In this document: in pieces, positions 34,827 through 43,331 of the stretch | Layout of the letters: each line of letters starts with the position of its first letter | Position numbering within the stretch: the stretch's first letter is position 1 | NCBI RefSeq assembly: GCF_000266945.1 | Contig: NC_018025.1 | Location: 5,522,001-5,586,000, forward strand | Reading direction: 5' to 3' | Source: Desulfomonile tiedjei DSM 6799 | GTDB taxonomy: Bacteria; Desulfobacterota; Desulfomonilia; Desulfomonilales; Desulfomonilaceae | Length of the DNA stretch: 64,000 nt | The notes under the pieces: model-generated | What the model was told of the DNA's origin: nothing | The model's database searches: none | Seen by the model: only the letters and a program-made list of their open reading frames with translations | Position numbers and translations under genes: made by a program

Positions 34827-35668
34827 GGCAGGTCTTCCTTCCCCGAAGCCTGGAGCATCTCTGGGAGCTGCTGGATCGAGAGCCTGAATCGGCATTGTAT
34901 GCAGGTGGAACCGATTTTCTCGTTCACATGAGATCCGGGAAAGTGAACCCATCACACCTTATTTGTCTGGAGCGAATTCAGGAACTCCAGGGTATACGGA
35001 ATGACGGTTCTGAAATTTTTATAGCAGCCGCAACAACTCACGCGACAATCCTGGACAATCTTTTCATCAAGACACACTTTCCCGTCTTGAACCGGGCGAT
35101 TGCCGTGCTTGGCTCTCCTCCGATTCGGCATATGGGAACTATCGGCGGGAATATCGTGACCGCATCGCCTGCGGGAGATTCATTGCCTGCTCTGTATGCT
35201 CTTTCTGCAGAGGTTGAAGTTCGCTCATGCTCTGGTCCGAGACGTATCGCTCTTTCGGATTTTATCCGGGGACCGGGCAAAGTTGCCCTCTCTCATGGAG
35301 AAATAGTCTCGGGAATATGGTTGCAGAAAGACGCTGATTGGACTGTCCAGCATTACGAAAAAGTCGGAAAACGGCAGGCTCAGGCATGCTCTGTCGCAAG
35401 TCTCGCAGCGCTGCTTCGTGTGGAAGCAGGTATCGTGAAACGTGCAAGACTGGCTTGGGGCAGTGTGGGACCGACTGTCGTGAGATCGGACAAGGTGGAT
35501 GACTATCTTGCAGGAAAGCCTCTGAACCTGGAAGTGCTGCAATCCATGGGAGAGATCATCGAAGAAATCGTTTCTCCAATCAGTGACATACGTGCATCCG
35601 CGGATTATCGCCGTATGGTCTCCAAATCGCTTGTACTGAGACTCTCTCTTTACAACCAAACCAAATAA
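34823..35668 (+). CDS. Molybdenum hydroxylase medium (FAD-binding) subunit
   Basis: A 281-residue subunit with the FAD-binding motifs of the family: YAGGTDFLVHM near the N-terminus and MGTIGGNIVTASPAGDSLPAL (two parts around 110-128). It lacks the 4Fe-4S insertion found in 4-hydroxybenzoyl-CoA reductase beta subunits and is shorter (281 versus about 320). This argues against that enzyme and for a purine, nicotinate or aldehyde-type hydroxylase. No XdhC-type maturation gene follows. Confidence 0.93.
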   Translation: MRQVFLPRSLEHLWELLDREPESALYAGGTDFLVHMRSGKVNPSHLICLERIQELQGIRNDGSEIFIAAATTHATILDNLFIKTHFPVLNRAIAVLGSPPIRHMGTIGGNIVTASPAGDSLPALYALSAEVEVRSCSGPRRIALSDFIRGPGKVALSHGEIVSGIWLQKDADWTVQHYEKVGKRQAQACSVASLAALLRVEAGIVKRARLAWGSVGPTVVRSDKVDDYLAGKPLNLEVLQSMGEIIEEIVSPISDIRASADYRRMVSKSLVLRLSLYNQTK

Positions 35669-36218
35669 CATGGCTCATGCCGATGCGTTTTCAAAGCAGT
35701 AAGACTCGGGGAACCATTTTCTGTAAATGGATTATGCACTTAGCTCAGGTCCGAATTGAAAGCATTGCCTTCATCAACTGACAAATATGGTCTGGGTATT
35801 GCGAGCGCAGCCGCTGTAGGGGTCCCGCGAACACGCGGGATGCCTGCCTTTCTCGGAATGACCGGCACGGAGGCCGGCCACTACCGGGCACCCACAAGGA
35901 AAGTGTCTCAAAATTCATGAATAGACAAAGAATCGTGGCACGATTCTCCATCCGGGTAGGGGCAGACCAATGTGTCTGCCCTGATTTGGGCGGACGCTCT
36001 GGTCCGCCCCTACAGTCAGGCCGGAACGATGATGAGAATTTCGTGCCACGATCCAGGGTAAATTTTGACTTTTGAGACACTTTCCAAGGGGCGCCCTTAC
36101 TGATCCGCATTGACCGTGATCCGCGGGATAATCCATTTGCGAAAAAGGTTTCCCGAGTCTTCCTTCTTTGATTGCGAATCGTTACAAAATCACATCCGAT
36201 CATAAGAGAGGCAATAGT
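35669..36218. other. Repeat-filled intergenic region with MITE copy 1
   Basis: Contains a CCCGCG-AACA-CGCGGG hairpin (35824-35839), a CCGGCACGGAGGCCGG palindrome and the MITE at 35903-36080. No gene. Confidence 0.55.
35903..36080. mobile_element. MITE-like element, copy 1 (178 bp)
   Basis: Ends GTGTCTCAAAATTC (from 35903) and GACTTTTGAGACAC (to 36080) are inverted copies with one mismatch. Inside, ATCGTGGCACGA (35932-35943) and TCGTGCCACGAT (36041-36052) form a second, perfect inverted pair. Nothing is encoded. The terminal TGTCTCAAAA is shared with the IS at 20982-22650 and MITE copies at 39495-39668 and 52868-53070. Confidence 0.8.
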
Positions 36219-37415
36219 TTGGGTGTCCCAGAAAAAACCAATTTCTTGTTTTCAAGAGAATTTATCACGCTGAATGCAATCACGTTTCTGACCTACTGCA
36301 ACATTGCCGTCTTTTTTCAGTTTCATGAATATCTCGGCACGCTTCCTATCGCCCGGGACCGCTTCGGAATACTCATCTCGTTATTCGCACTTTCCGCGGT
36401 AATAGCACGTCCGCTGGTGAGCCCGTTTCTTAATCCTTCTAATTCCGGCAAATGGATAGGAATAAGCTCTGTACTCGTAATAGGCTCTCTCTGGCTGTAC
36501 TCGTTTGCTGATGATTTCTTCACAATGGCCTGCGTCCGTTTATTACATGGAGCAGTTCATACGATACTTGCCGTTGCGGTGCTCAGTCGTATGGTGGGAT
36601 TTATTCCCAGAGAGCGCAGCGGTCAGGCGTTCGGTTTGCTTTTCGTAGTCGTGCTTCTGCCGTATGCAGTCGTTCCGCCAGTACTGGAACCACTCACGCG
36701 TGGGCTTGGCGGATTTGGGCACGTGCTGGAATTTTCCGCTGCCTGCATGGCTCTCGTATTTCCTTTGCTCTGGTTGGGAAATCGGAAAAGTCCGATTACG
36801 ACTCTTCCTGCCGCGGAGTCAATCAGTCTTCGGGAAACGCTGCACAACCTGAAAGACTTCAGGCTCCTGATGGTATTTTTGATTGCGGTGATTGTATGGA
36901 CCGCATTCACGCCGGTTTTTTATTTTCTCAAAGGCTTTGGAGAGAAACTTGGAATCGATAATCCGGGCTGGTTTTTCACGTTATCGACACTAACGGAAAT
37001 TTTCGTTCGCATTACGGCGGGTTCCGTTTTCGATAAATTTGATAAGGTGAAATTGCTCCTCGGATCGCTTCTCTGGACCGGACTGGGGTATGCCGTTCTA
37101 TCTCAGGTATCGGGAGAATGGGGCTTGTATGCGCTTGGTCTCGCTCTTGGCATTGGCTGGGGAATTTCCATGCCCTTGCTGAGCAGCCTGACGTTCGATT
37201 ATTCGCAACCTCGATTTCGAGCGGTGAATTCTAATCTCACCATGCAAATGTTTCAGCTTGGGTTCTTCTTGGGGCCGGCGCTGGGCGATGCAACCCTTGT
37301 GCACTGGGGATATGAAACGCTTTATCTCGTATGCTCGGGAGTTATGATTATCGGAACGGTGGCGGGCTTGATGCTCATTTGGCATCCGAAAAGGTTCGCA
37401 TTGGAGAACCGATAA
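36219..37415 (+). CDS. Major facilitator superfamily transporter
   Basis: About 398 residues with twelve hydrophobic helices, of the size and pattern of MFS drug/metabolite exporters. FFQFHEYLGTL in the first loop, GRMVGFIPRERSGQAFGLL-like SRMVGFIPRERSGQAFG in the middle, and a long central loop (about 190-215) support this. Start is probably TTG at 36219, with AGAGAGG about seven bases upstream; a longer frame from 36168 adds a basic tail. It is a lone gene. Its position after the molybdenum hydroxylase may be incidental, since repeats and a MITE lie between. Confidence 0.85.
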   Translation: MGVPEKTNFLFSREFITLNAITFLTYCNIAVFFQFHEYLGTLPIARDRFGILISLFALSAVIARPLVSPFLNPSNSGKWIGISSVLVIGSLWLYSFADDFFTMACVRLLHGAVHTILAVAVLSRMVGFIPRERSGQAFGLLFVVVLLPYAVVPPVLEPLTRGLGGFGHVLEFSAACMALVFPLLWLGNRKSPITTLPAAESISLRETLHNLKDFRLLMVFLIAVIVWTAFTPVFYFLKGFGEKLGIDNPGWFFTLSTLTEIFVRITAGSVFDKFDKVKLLLGSLLWTGLGYAVLSQVSGEWGLYALGLALGIGWGISMPLLSSLTFDYSQPRFRAVNSNLTMQMFQLGFFLGPALGDATLVHWGYETLYLVCSGVMIIGTVAGLMLIWHPKRFALENR

Positions 37416-37471
37416 ACAATCGATTTCTTCAAGTGTCGAAAAAGAGAGAAGACTGTATCCGATGATCGATA

Positions 37472-37586
37472 CCATTTCGCAGTTATGCGTATAAGATAGC
37501 GAAGGCTGGGGTGTTTTGAGCGGAGTGATGAGACGGCTTTGCGTCGTCCGGAGCGACGGATACCCCCAGCCTCTCAGATTATGAAA
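37472..37586 (+). repeat. Dispersed repeat family E, copy 2
   Basis: Inverted counterpart of 20443-20552; shares GATAGC-AAGGCTGGGGTG, GAGCGGAGTGAT-AGACGG and CTCAGATTATGA blocks. It follows the MFS gene just as copy 1 follows the fusion gene. Confidence 0.75.
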
Positions 37587-37628
37587 AGAAAAGCGAATCG
37601 GAATGAGATCGGATCTGACGGAGTCGCC

Positions 37629-37940
37629 ATGAAATCAACAACGATTACTCTGGGGATCAGGAAATTCCGGGTGCCTGAGGAGAATGCACGGCTCATCAAT
37701 CTCATTACTTCGCGGTACGAGTCGGCAGGGATAGGTTCATGGTTGATTGTACGTCATTTGATCGGGTTCAGTCTTTCAGATTTGCTTGCGTTCTTGAATT
37801 GGCAGGCAACCGGTCAGAAAGATCGGACCCGACGATTCGAAAGCTCCAAAGACTTTGAACACTGGAACGAAAAATTTCATAGGATAGCAGCGGAAATCAA
37901 GACCGAATCCAAGCTCGGAGTAACCGACATGAACCATTGA
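37629..37940 (+). CDS. Hypothetical 103-residue protein
   Basis: Soluble protein starting MKSTTITLGIRKFRVPEENA; basic, no known domain. ATG at 37629 is preferred because GGAG stands five bases before it, and the upstream in-frame part lies in repeat E. Central stretch SWLIVRHLIGFSLSDLLAFL is hydrophobic enough to be an amphipathic helix. It ends within 170 bases of the LptF/G start. Confidence 0.5.
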   Translation: MKSTTITLGIRKFRVPEENARLINLITSRYESAGIGSWLIVRHLIGFSLSDLLAFLNWQATGQKDRTRRFESSKDFEHWNEKFHRIAAEIKTESKLGVTDMNH

Positions 37941-38107
37941 GCCTTTACGGACGCTTGCTTTGTGCTTTCAGCCGCAAATCCTCATCAATGTGCTATTATT
38001 CCAAAACGAAATCGGCGTTCGTGTCGGCCGGGGTCAAAGTTATTGGCTTCAGGAAAGGACTTTGGTCGACAGCCGCGGTCGCAAATACCAAATTTCAGGA
38101 ATCGTCA

Positions 38108-39313
38108 GTGTTTCTTCAAACCATCCTGGGACGTTATGTATTCCGGGAAATCTCGGTATCGTTCCTGTTCTGTTTTTTGGTCTTTCTCGTTACGGGATTG
38201 ATAGCAGGTTTTCTGCCTCTGCTTCAAAAAGGTTTGGAAGCAGGGATGGAATTGACGCTGATCCTGTTTCAGGTGCTTATTCACGCATTACCCGGAACAC
38301 TCGTGTCGGTCCTCCCTCTCTCGCTTACCGTAGGAATACTTCTGGCGCTCGGAAGGTTGACAGCGGATAACGAAGTAGCCGCGATAAAATCAGCCGGAAT
38401 TTCGGTATCCAAACTTTTTCCACCTGTGCTGTTTCTCGCGTGCATAGGGTTCAGCCTCAGTCTCTTGTGCACGCTCGTGCTTATCCCAAGCGGGATAACT
38501 GCCGGCAAAACACTTATGCAGGAAGCGGCCAAGAAACGACTCGATGCAGGAATAGAAGAACGTATCTTCTTTGATTCACTGAAGAACCTCATCCTTTATG
38601 TTGAGGAAAAGGACGGGGCTACAGGAGTGATGAGTCGGGTGTTCATCAGAGAATCATCCGATCCTGACGACATAAAAACGATTATTGCGCAAAAAGGAAA
38701 AATGGCCCCTGATCCGGAAGGAAAAGCGCTCATCCTTGAGCTGCGCGACGGAACGATCATAAAAGAAAATCAGAACGGAGATTCAACTGGAAGCCTTGCT
38801 TTTGAAAGCTACGTATTCAAGTACAATCTAGACAAGAATCCCGGAAATGAAAGTCACAAGACTTTTGAAGAATTGCCGATTTCCGCTATTCGGAAAGAAG
38901 TGAATCTGGCTGAAGAGCGCAAACCGACTGCAGACCCGGTAACGGCGGGGTATTACAAGAGAGTTATGCTCATGGGCCATATACTCATTACTCAGCGATT
39001 CACTCATCCCCTGGCGTGTCTTGCCCTTGCACTCGTTGCGTTTCCCATAGGGTTGCTCAATCTCGGCAAAAGCAGGTTAAACAACGTGTCTCTCGGGCTG
39101 GTTATCATTTTTGCTTACTACGCTGCAACCCTGGCCACGGAAAGAATGGCCCGGTCCGGAATCGTTCCTCCAGAAATCATTATGCCGCTCCCAGGCGTTT
39201 TTTTTGTAAGTACCGGATTTCTTCTTACGCGTTACGTGCGGTTGGAACGAGTACCAGATCTTTTGCACCTTACTCGGCGATTGGCATTTGGTATTCAACG
39301 AACCAAATCCTGA
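38108..39313 (+). CDS. LptF/LptG family lipopolysaccharide export permease
   Basis: A 401-residue inner-membrane permease (YjgP/YjgQ) that feeds lipopolysaccharide to the Lpt bridge with LptB. The N-terminal helix (YVFREISVSFLFCFLVFLV), SVLPLSLTVGILLALGRL, NEVAAIKSAGIS and a periplasmic domain followed by three C-terminal helices are typical. GTG at 38108 gives the usual short N-terminus and has AGGA eight bases upstream; the frame open from 37937 would add 57 residues that do not fit. Only one such gene is here, though F and G usually pair. Confidence 0.88.
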   Translation: MFLQTILGRYVFREISVSFLFCFLVFLVTGLIAGFLPLLQKGLEAGMELTLILFQVLIHALPGTLVSVLPLSLTVGILLALGRLTADNEVAAIKSAGISVSKLFPPVLFLACIGFSLSLLCTLVLIPSGITAGKTLMQEAAKKRLDAGIEERIFFDSLKNLILYVEEKDGATGVMSRVFIRESSDPDDIKTIIAQKGKMAPDPEGKALILELRDGTIIKENQNGDSTGSLAFESYVFKYNLDKNPGNESHKTFEELPISAIRKEVNLAEERKPTADPVTAGYYKRVMLMGHILITQRFTHPLACLALALVAFPIGLLNLGKSRLNNVSLGLVIIFAYYAATLATERMARSGIVPPEIIMPLPGVFFVSTGFLLTRYVRLERVPDLLHLTRRLAFGIQRTKS

Positions 39314-39389
39314 TTCAATGAGACGCGAACTGATTCGCAGCCCTTTTCTGTCCCGCGATGCTCGCAGATTAGAGGAATTGCTAAAATTA

Positions 39390-39702
39390 GTGTCCGATTG
39401 AGGATGTAGGAGTATTGGTGGGTGCCGGCCTCCGTGCCGGGCACATCTTCAATATTATCAATGATATGTACAAAATGGGCTGGCAGGTAGAGATTGTCTC
39501 AAAAGTCGAAATTTGTCTCAGATCGTGGCACGAAGTTCTCATCGTCCTGATGGGCTGATTGTAGGGGCGGGCCTAGTGTCCGCCCAAATAAAGGGTAGGC
39601 ACTAGGCCTACCCAACAAAGATGGCGAATCGTGGCACGAAGTTTTGTGGATTTATGAATTTTGAAACAGTTTCGGGGCGCCGGTCCCCACTGATATCTTG
39701 TA
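39390..39702 (-). repeat. Dispersed repeat family B copy 4, interrupted by a MITE
   Basis: Left part (39390-39489, TGTCCGATTGAGGATGTAGG.. to CTGGCAGG) and right part (39673-39702, GGCGCCGGTCCCCACTGATATCTTG) align to the uninterrupted copy at 63820-63945. The MITE occupies the gap. Confidence 0.8.
39495..39668 (-). mobile_element. MITE-like element, copy 2 (174 bp), nested in repeat B
   Basis: Ends TGTCTCAAAAGTC (39495) and AATTTTGAAACA (to 39668), one terminal base changed. Subterminal ATCGTGGCACGA is present on both sides. It is inverted relative to copy 1. Confidence 0.8.
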
Positions 39703-40102
39703 TGCGAGCGGAGGATAAACGTTAGAACTTCTTGGCAATGGCTCTTAAGACATTCTGCTCTTTCCGAGTAGCCCTTGTTACCGGGAAAATCCTGGGTCAA
39801 CAACCGATCCCGAGTACTCGTGCTGTAATTGTATTCTGTAATAGAAAAAGAATTCGGAACATTATGAGGAAAATAGCACAATCATAATGAACAACATCGT
39901 TTTGATCTTTGTGAAATGATTCTCAACGAGTCTTAATTATTAGTTAACTCAACTATCCTTAATTGTCGCCAAACGAAATTCCGCTAATTGCTTTTCGCGA
40001 TTTCCTCAAGGCCAAAGATGTTTAGACTGCACAAACCATCGTTCAACGCGCATCAGTAAAGGGAAAAGGTGATTTGAATACCAAAAGTTGTCGCCATTAT
40101 TC

Positions 40103-40132
40103 TTGATTTCAGCCGCTTAGCTATGCTATACT
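40103..40132 (+). promoter_or_regulatory. Sigma70-like promoter of the chemosensory operon
   Basis: TTGATT (40103-40108) and TATACT (40127-40132) with 18-base spacing, followed by a 350-base leader to the first gene. Both boxes differ from consensus by one or two bases. Confidence 0.6.
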
Positions 40133-40169
40133 CCGTAGCGAACACCTTTGAGAATAAAACGGTAGCAGT

Positions 40170-40245
40170 CCTTAATAGAAAGGCCTTTTTATTAAGGAAC
40201 TCTTCATGAATTTGGTCGCCAAATTCATGGTTTTGCATTTTTTGA
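40170..40245 (+). terminator. Leader hairpins followed by T-rich run (possible attenuator)
   Basis: TTAATA...TATTAA encloses AAAGGCCTTT near 40173-40198. Then CATGAATTTGG (40205-40215) pairs perfectly with CCAAATTCATG (40219-40229) around TCG. TTTTGCATTTTTT follows directly. The layout between promoter and first gene suits a conditional terminator; no known riboswitch consensus is seen. Confidence 0.5.
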
Positions 40246-40489
40246 CCATGCAGAAGTGACGTTTGATGGCTGAACAGAACCCCATACAGCCTTCGTGAAA
40301 TTTTGAGAGAGGCGGTCTCCACTCATACAATGTTATGCAATGCGCACGATGATCTCACGGCCAACAATGTGAGAATCCCGGGCGGGACCGAGAGGAAGAA
40401 CACTGAAGACGAAAGATTTCTCAAGTTCTGCAGAAACGCCCGGATCTGATTATTCGGAAAACAATCATCCGGAAGACCTTTCGGAAGTG

Positions 40490-40795
40490 ATGGATTTTTC
40501 CAGTTACGACCTGCGAACAACCATCCGTCTGATCGTGCTCAGCGGTGAATCAAGAAGAATAGACGTGAAGAAAGGTAGCCGAGAAGGCGCCATTTATGTA
40601 CGAGAGGGCGAGATATCCAGGGCCGTTGCCGGAACTCTCCTTGGTGACGAGGCGTTCTTCGAGATTTTATCCTGGAAGAACGAGACTCATACCGATTCTC
40701 TTAATACAGAGGATATGGGCAAAAATGTCCGAATACCGACCACAATCTTGGTCGACCTGCTGAAAGGTCGATCTATAAGCACGGATCGTGATTAG
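40490..40795 (+). CDS. Small DUF4388/PATAN-like protein
   Basis: About 101 residues. The pattern GAIYVREGEISRAVAGTLLGDEAFFEILSW (in parts: GAIYVREGEIS, LLGDEAFFEIL) is the DUF4388/PATAN domain, found in PatA-type regulators of motility and gliding. The ATG at 40490 has a GGAAG nearby. The frame stays open upstream to 40373 with coding-like residues. A CTG at 40403 has AGAGGAAG just before it, so a longer form cannot be excluded. The next gene contains the same domain. It opens the chemosensory operon. Confidence 0.7.
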   Translation: MDFSSYDLRTTIRLIVLSGESRRIDVKKGSREGAIYVREGEISRAVAGTLLGDEAFFEILSWKNETHTDSLNTEDMGKNVRIPTTILVDLLKGRSISTDRD

Positions 40796-40863
40796 AGTGC
40801 CTGTTTCTCCACGTAGTAGAAATATGCCGTACCCGCAATGCCTCTTTGTGAAGGAGTTTCCTG

Positions 40864-42684
40864 TTGACGGAGCGCAGGGTCCTCATAATAGAACCTGAAG
40901 ACACCCTCCTGAAAATATTCCAGGAATATTTTTCACAATTAGGGGGTGGCTACCTGATTCAACAGGTTCATACTGTTTCAGCCGCACTGGATCTGGTTCA
41001 TCAGAATTCGATCGAGGTGGCTGTTCTGGATCATCAGGGGCCTGGGCGGCTTGATTGTATAGAGTTCCTCCGCGTTTTGAGAGACCACAAATGTTACACG
41101 CAAGTTATTGTCATAGCTGACGAACAGTTCAAGCCTCTCATGCTTCCGGTATTGTCACTCGGCGCTACCAATTTCCTTTTGAAGCCCCCCGACGCGAGCC
41201 TGTGTGAATTGGTGTTTCACATGCTTCAACCGCAGCAGGGATTCATCGGCCGAGTTGTGTCGATGAAACTCGAAGATGTGATTCAAATGTTCTGTTATCG
41301 AAAGGAAAGCACACTTCTTTGGGTATTCCATGAACGCGCGAAAGGAATGATATACGTTCACGACGGAGGCATCATTCACGCGGAGTGTGACAGTCTCAGT
41401 GGAGTAGAGGCATTTTATGAGATTCTCGGTTGGGAGGGTGGAGAGTTTCTATCCCAGGTGGCTCTTTCCGTACCCGAGAGAACTCTCTTCATGGATTGGC
41501 AGAGTCTGCTCATGGAGGGCATGCGACAAAAAGATGAGATTCGTCATGCCCTTGGCCCTATTTCGGAGATACCCGGTTCGGCCGCAAAAGGGAACAACTC
41601 CCGCCCGGGTGCTATGGAATCTGTTCAAGAAAGCACCGGACCTGCCAAGCGGGTCATGATCGTCGATGACTCTCGGTTCATTCGGAAAATAGTGCAAGAA
41701 ATACTGCAGTCGGATCCAGGGGTAATCGTGGCTGGATATGCGACGAATGGACAGGAAGCTCTCGCCAAAATTGACGAGTTGAAACCCGATTTGATTCTCC
41801 TGGACTGGGACATGCCGGTCATGAAGGGAAGCACCACATTGATGCACATCATGATCCGCAGCCCTTGTCCCGTCGTTATATTGAGCGGGTTCGTCGGCGG
41901 AGTGGGTGCCAATCCGTTCGACTTATTATGTCTGGGAGGAGTGGATTTCCTGAGAAAACCTCAGAACAACTGGCGAATGGATGGGCGTGCCGACGATCTT
42001 GTACGACGCATAAAAGAGGCAAGCCTGATCAAGTTTGAACGCATACGGCGTGTGAAAATCCCGCCGGCGATCCAGAAAGAGGTGTCTGAAGAAGCCAAAG
42101 GAAATCCCAGCAATTTCTTGACAATTGTATGGGCTTCTACGGGAGGCTCAACCGATTTGATCCGAACCATACCTCTGTTACCGGAAGATCTACCGACATG
42201 TTTAGTGGTTTTGCATGATATGCAGCAAGAGGCAATAGGCGCATTTATCGATTACCTCCAAAGACGGAGCAGAATAAGAGTTCGGCCTCTTGTATCGGGT
42301 TTAAGCCTGCTAGACGGGACCTGTTACATACATCCGTCTACAGTTCCGGTGGAACTTATGAAGAACGGAAATCAATTTGTCTTGAAAGTCGTTCCGGAAC
42401 TCAGGGGCATACCTGTGCTCGATCATTTCATGGTTTCAGCATCCAAAAGTTTGGGTGGTAATCTTGTGTCGGTAATGCTATCAGGCGGCTCGGACAACGG
42501 AATTGAAGGTTTGCGAGCCGTGAAACAGGTACAAGGAATTACCGTGGTCCAGGATCCCATGTCCAGCATGGACCCGAGAATGGCCGAAGCAGTCCTCCAG
42601 GAAGGGCTTGCGGACTACTCGTGCCCGGCGGATTCTCTGGTAGAGACACTGACGAATATAATCCGGCTGGCGGTGACGTCCTGA
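40864..42684 (+). CDS. REC-DUF4388-REC-CheB fusion, catalytically complete methylesterase
   Basis: A 606-residue protein. Residues 1-120 are a receiver-like domain whose acidic pocket is altered (IIEPED; Asp in AVLDHQG kept). About 125-230 is DUF4388 (GMIYVHDGGIIHAECD, GVEAFYEILGWEGGEF). About 258-385 is a full receiver (IVDDSRFIRK, LDWDMPVM). About 415-606 is the CheB methylesterase domain with Ser in ASTGGS, His in VVLHDM and Asp in LSGGSDNG. It would remove receptor methyl esters under phosphorylation control, with DUF4388 as a protein-contact module. Start TTG at 40864 with AAGGAG upstream. Confidence 0.88.
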   Translation: MTERRVLIIEPEDTLLKIFQEYFSQLGGGYLIQQVHTVSAALDLVHQNSIEVAVLDHQGPGRLDCIEFLRVLRDHKCYTQVIVIADEQFKPLMLPVLSLGATNFLLKPPDASLCELVFHMLQPQQGFIGRVVSMKLEDVIQMFCYRKESTLLWVFHERAKGMIYVHDGGIIHAECDSLSGVEAFYEILGWEGGEFLSQVALSVPERTLFMDWQSLLMEGMRQKDEIRHALGPISEIPGSAAKGNNSRPGAMESVQESTGPAKRVMIVDDSRFIRKIVQEILQSDPGVIVAGYATNGQEALAKIDELKPDLILLDWDMPVMKGSTTLMHIMIRSPCPVVILSGFVGGVGANPFDLLCLGGVDFLRKPQNNWRMDGRADDLVRRIKEASLIKFERIRRVKIPPAIQKEVSEEAKGNPSNFLTIVWASTGGSTDLIRTIPLLPEDLPTCLVVLHDMQQEAIGAFIDYLQRRSRIRVRPLVSGLSLLDGTCYIHPSTVPVELMKNGNQFVLKVVPELRGIPVLDHFMVSASKSLGGNLVSVMLSGGSDNGIEGLRAVKQVQGITVVQDPMSSMDPRMAEAVLQEGLADYSCPADSLVETLTNIIRLAVTS

Positions 42685-42712
42685 CGAGGTACTCACGAGG
42701 AGGAAAATTCCC

Positions 42713-43264
42713 ATGAACGGTAGGGACCAGTATAGAAAGACAGCTCCGGAATCAGAGGAAAACGTTCAGATGATCAGTTTTTCCATTGGATCTGAACGTT
42801 TTGGTGTACCCATTCTGGTGGTTCAAGAGATCATCATGATGTCGACAATTACGGAAATTCCCAATTCCCCGGACTTTGTCGAGGGCGTTATCAATCTCCG
42901 GGGAAATATCATCCCGGTAATTGATCTGAGAAAACGACTTCGCCTGAGAGGATATGCTAAAGAAGTTTCAGCCACCCCGAAACCGGGAACCCGTATACTT
43001 GTGGTGGAGATAGAAGGCAATGTCACGGGTTTTATAGTGGACTCGGTTGCCAAAGTGATCACGATTCCCGCTTCCAGGATTGCCCCTCCGCCGGACATAA
43101 TCGTTGCAGGGGTCCAAAGCCTGTACATCAGTGGCGTGGTCCACCTGGATCAAGGGATTCTTGTCATACTCGATTTCAGAAGAATTCTTTCCATGGAGGA
43201 AAGGGATGCGCTGGAAGGTGTAGCGCGAGCCGTTCCTCAAGCAGTGGAAAGCATAACACGATAA
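42713..43264 (+). CDS. cheW: CheW adaptor protein
   Basis: A 183-residue CheW that links receptors to CheA. The family signatures FSIGSERFGVPILVVQEI, EGVINLRGNIIPVIDLRKRL and the closing GILVILDFRRIL are present. The protein is about 20-30 residues longer than many CheW proteins, with extra residues at both ends. GAGGAGG stands nine bases before the ATG. Confidence 0.95.
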   Translation: MNGRDQYRKTAPESEENVQMISFSIGSERFGVPILVVQEIIMMSTITEIPNSPDFVEGVINLRGNIIPVIDLRKRLRLRGYAKEVSATPKPGTRILVVEIEGNVTGFIVDSVAKVITIPASRIAPPPDIIVAGVQSLYISGVVHLDQGILVILDFRRILSMEERDALEGVARAVPQAVESITR

Positions 43265-43331
43265 AGAGACTGCCGTTTGTCATGATAATCGGTTTTCCCG
43301 GTGATCGAGATCACCCCTAGGAGGAAGGGAC

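Larger units (their letters stand above)
39314..40102. other. Long intergenic region: nested repeat plus AT-rich segment
   Basis: Holds the split family B copy 4 with MITE copy 2 inside it (39390-39702). After 39860 it is AT-rich with no supported gene. Confidence 0.5.

Noticed and set aside
32047-35668. Assignment as 4-hydroxybenzoyl-CoA reductase or CO dehydrogenase
   Set aside because: The FAD subunit lacks the 4Fe-4S insert of the former, and the large subunit lacks the AYRCSFR motif of the latter.
37937-38107. 57-residue N-terminal extension of the LptF/G permease
   Set aside because: It is not hydrophobic, does not fit the family start, and the GTG at 38108 has a good ribosome site.
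39530-39665. Sigma54-like TGGCAC motifs
   Set aside because: They lie in the subterminal inverted repeats of MITEs; the matching TTGC box is poor and they recur without genes behind them.
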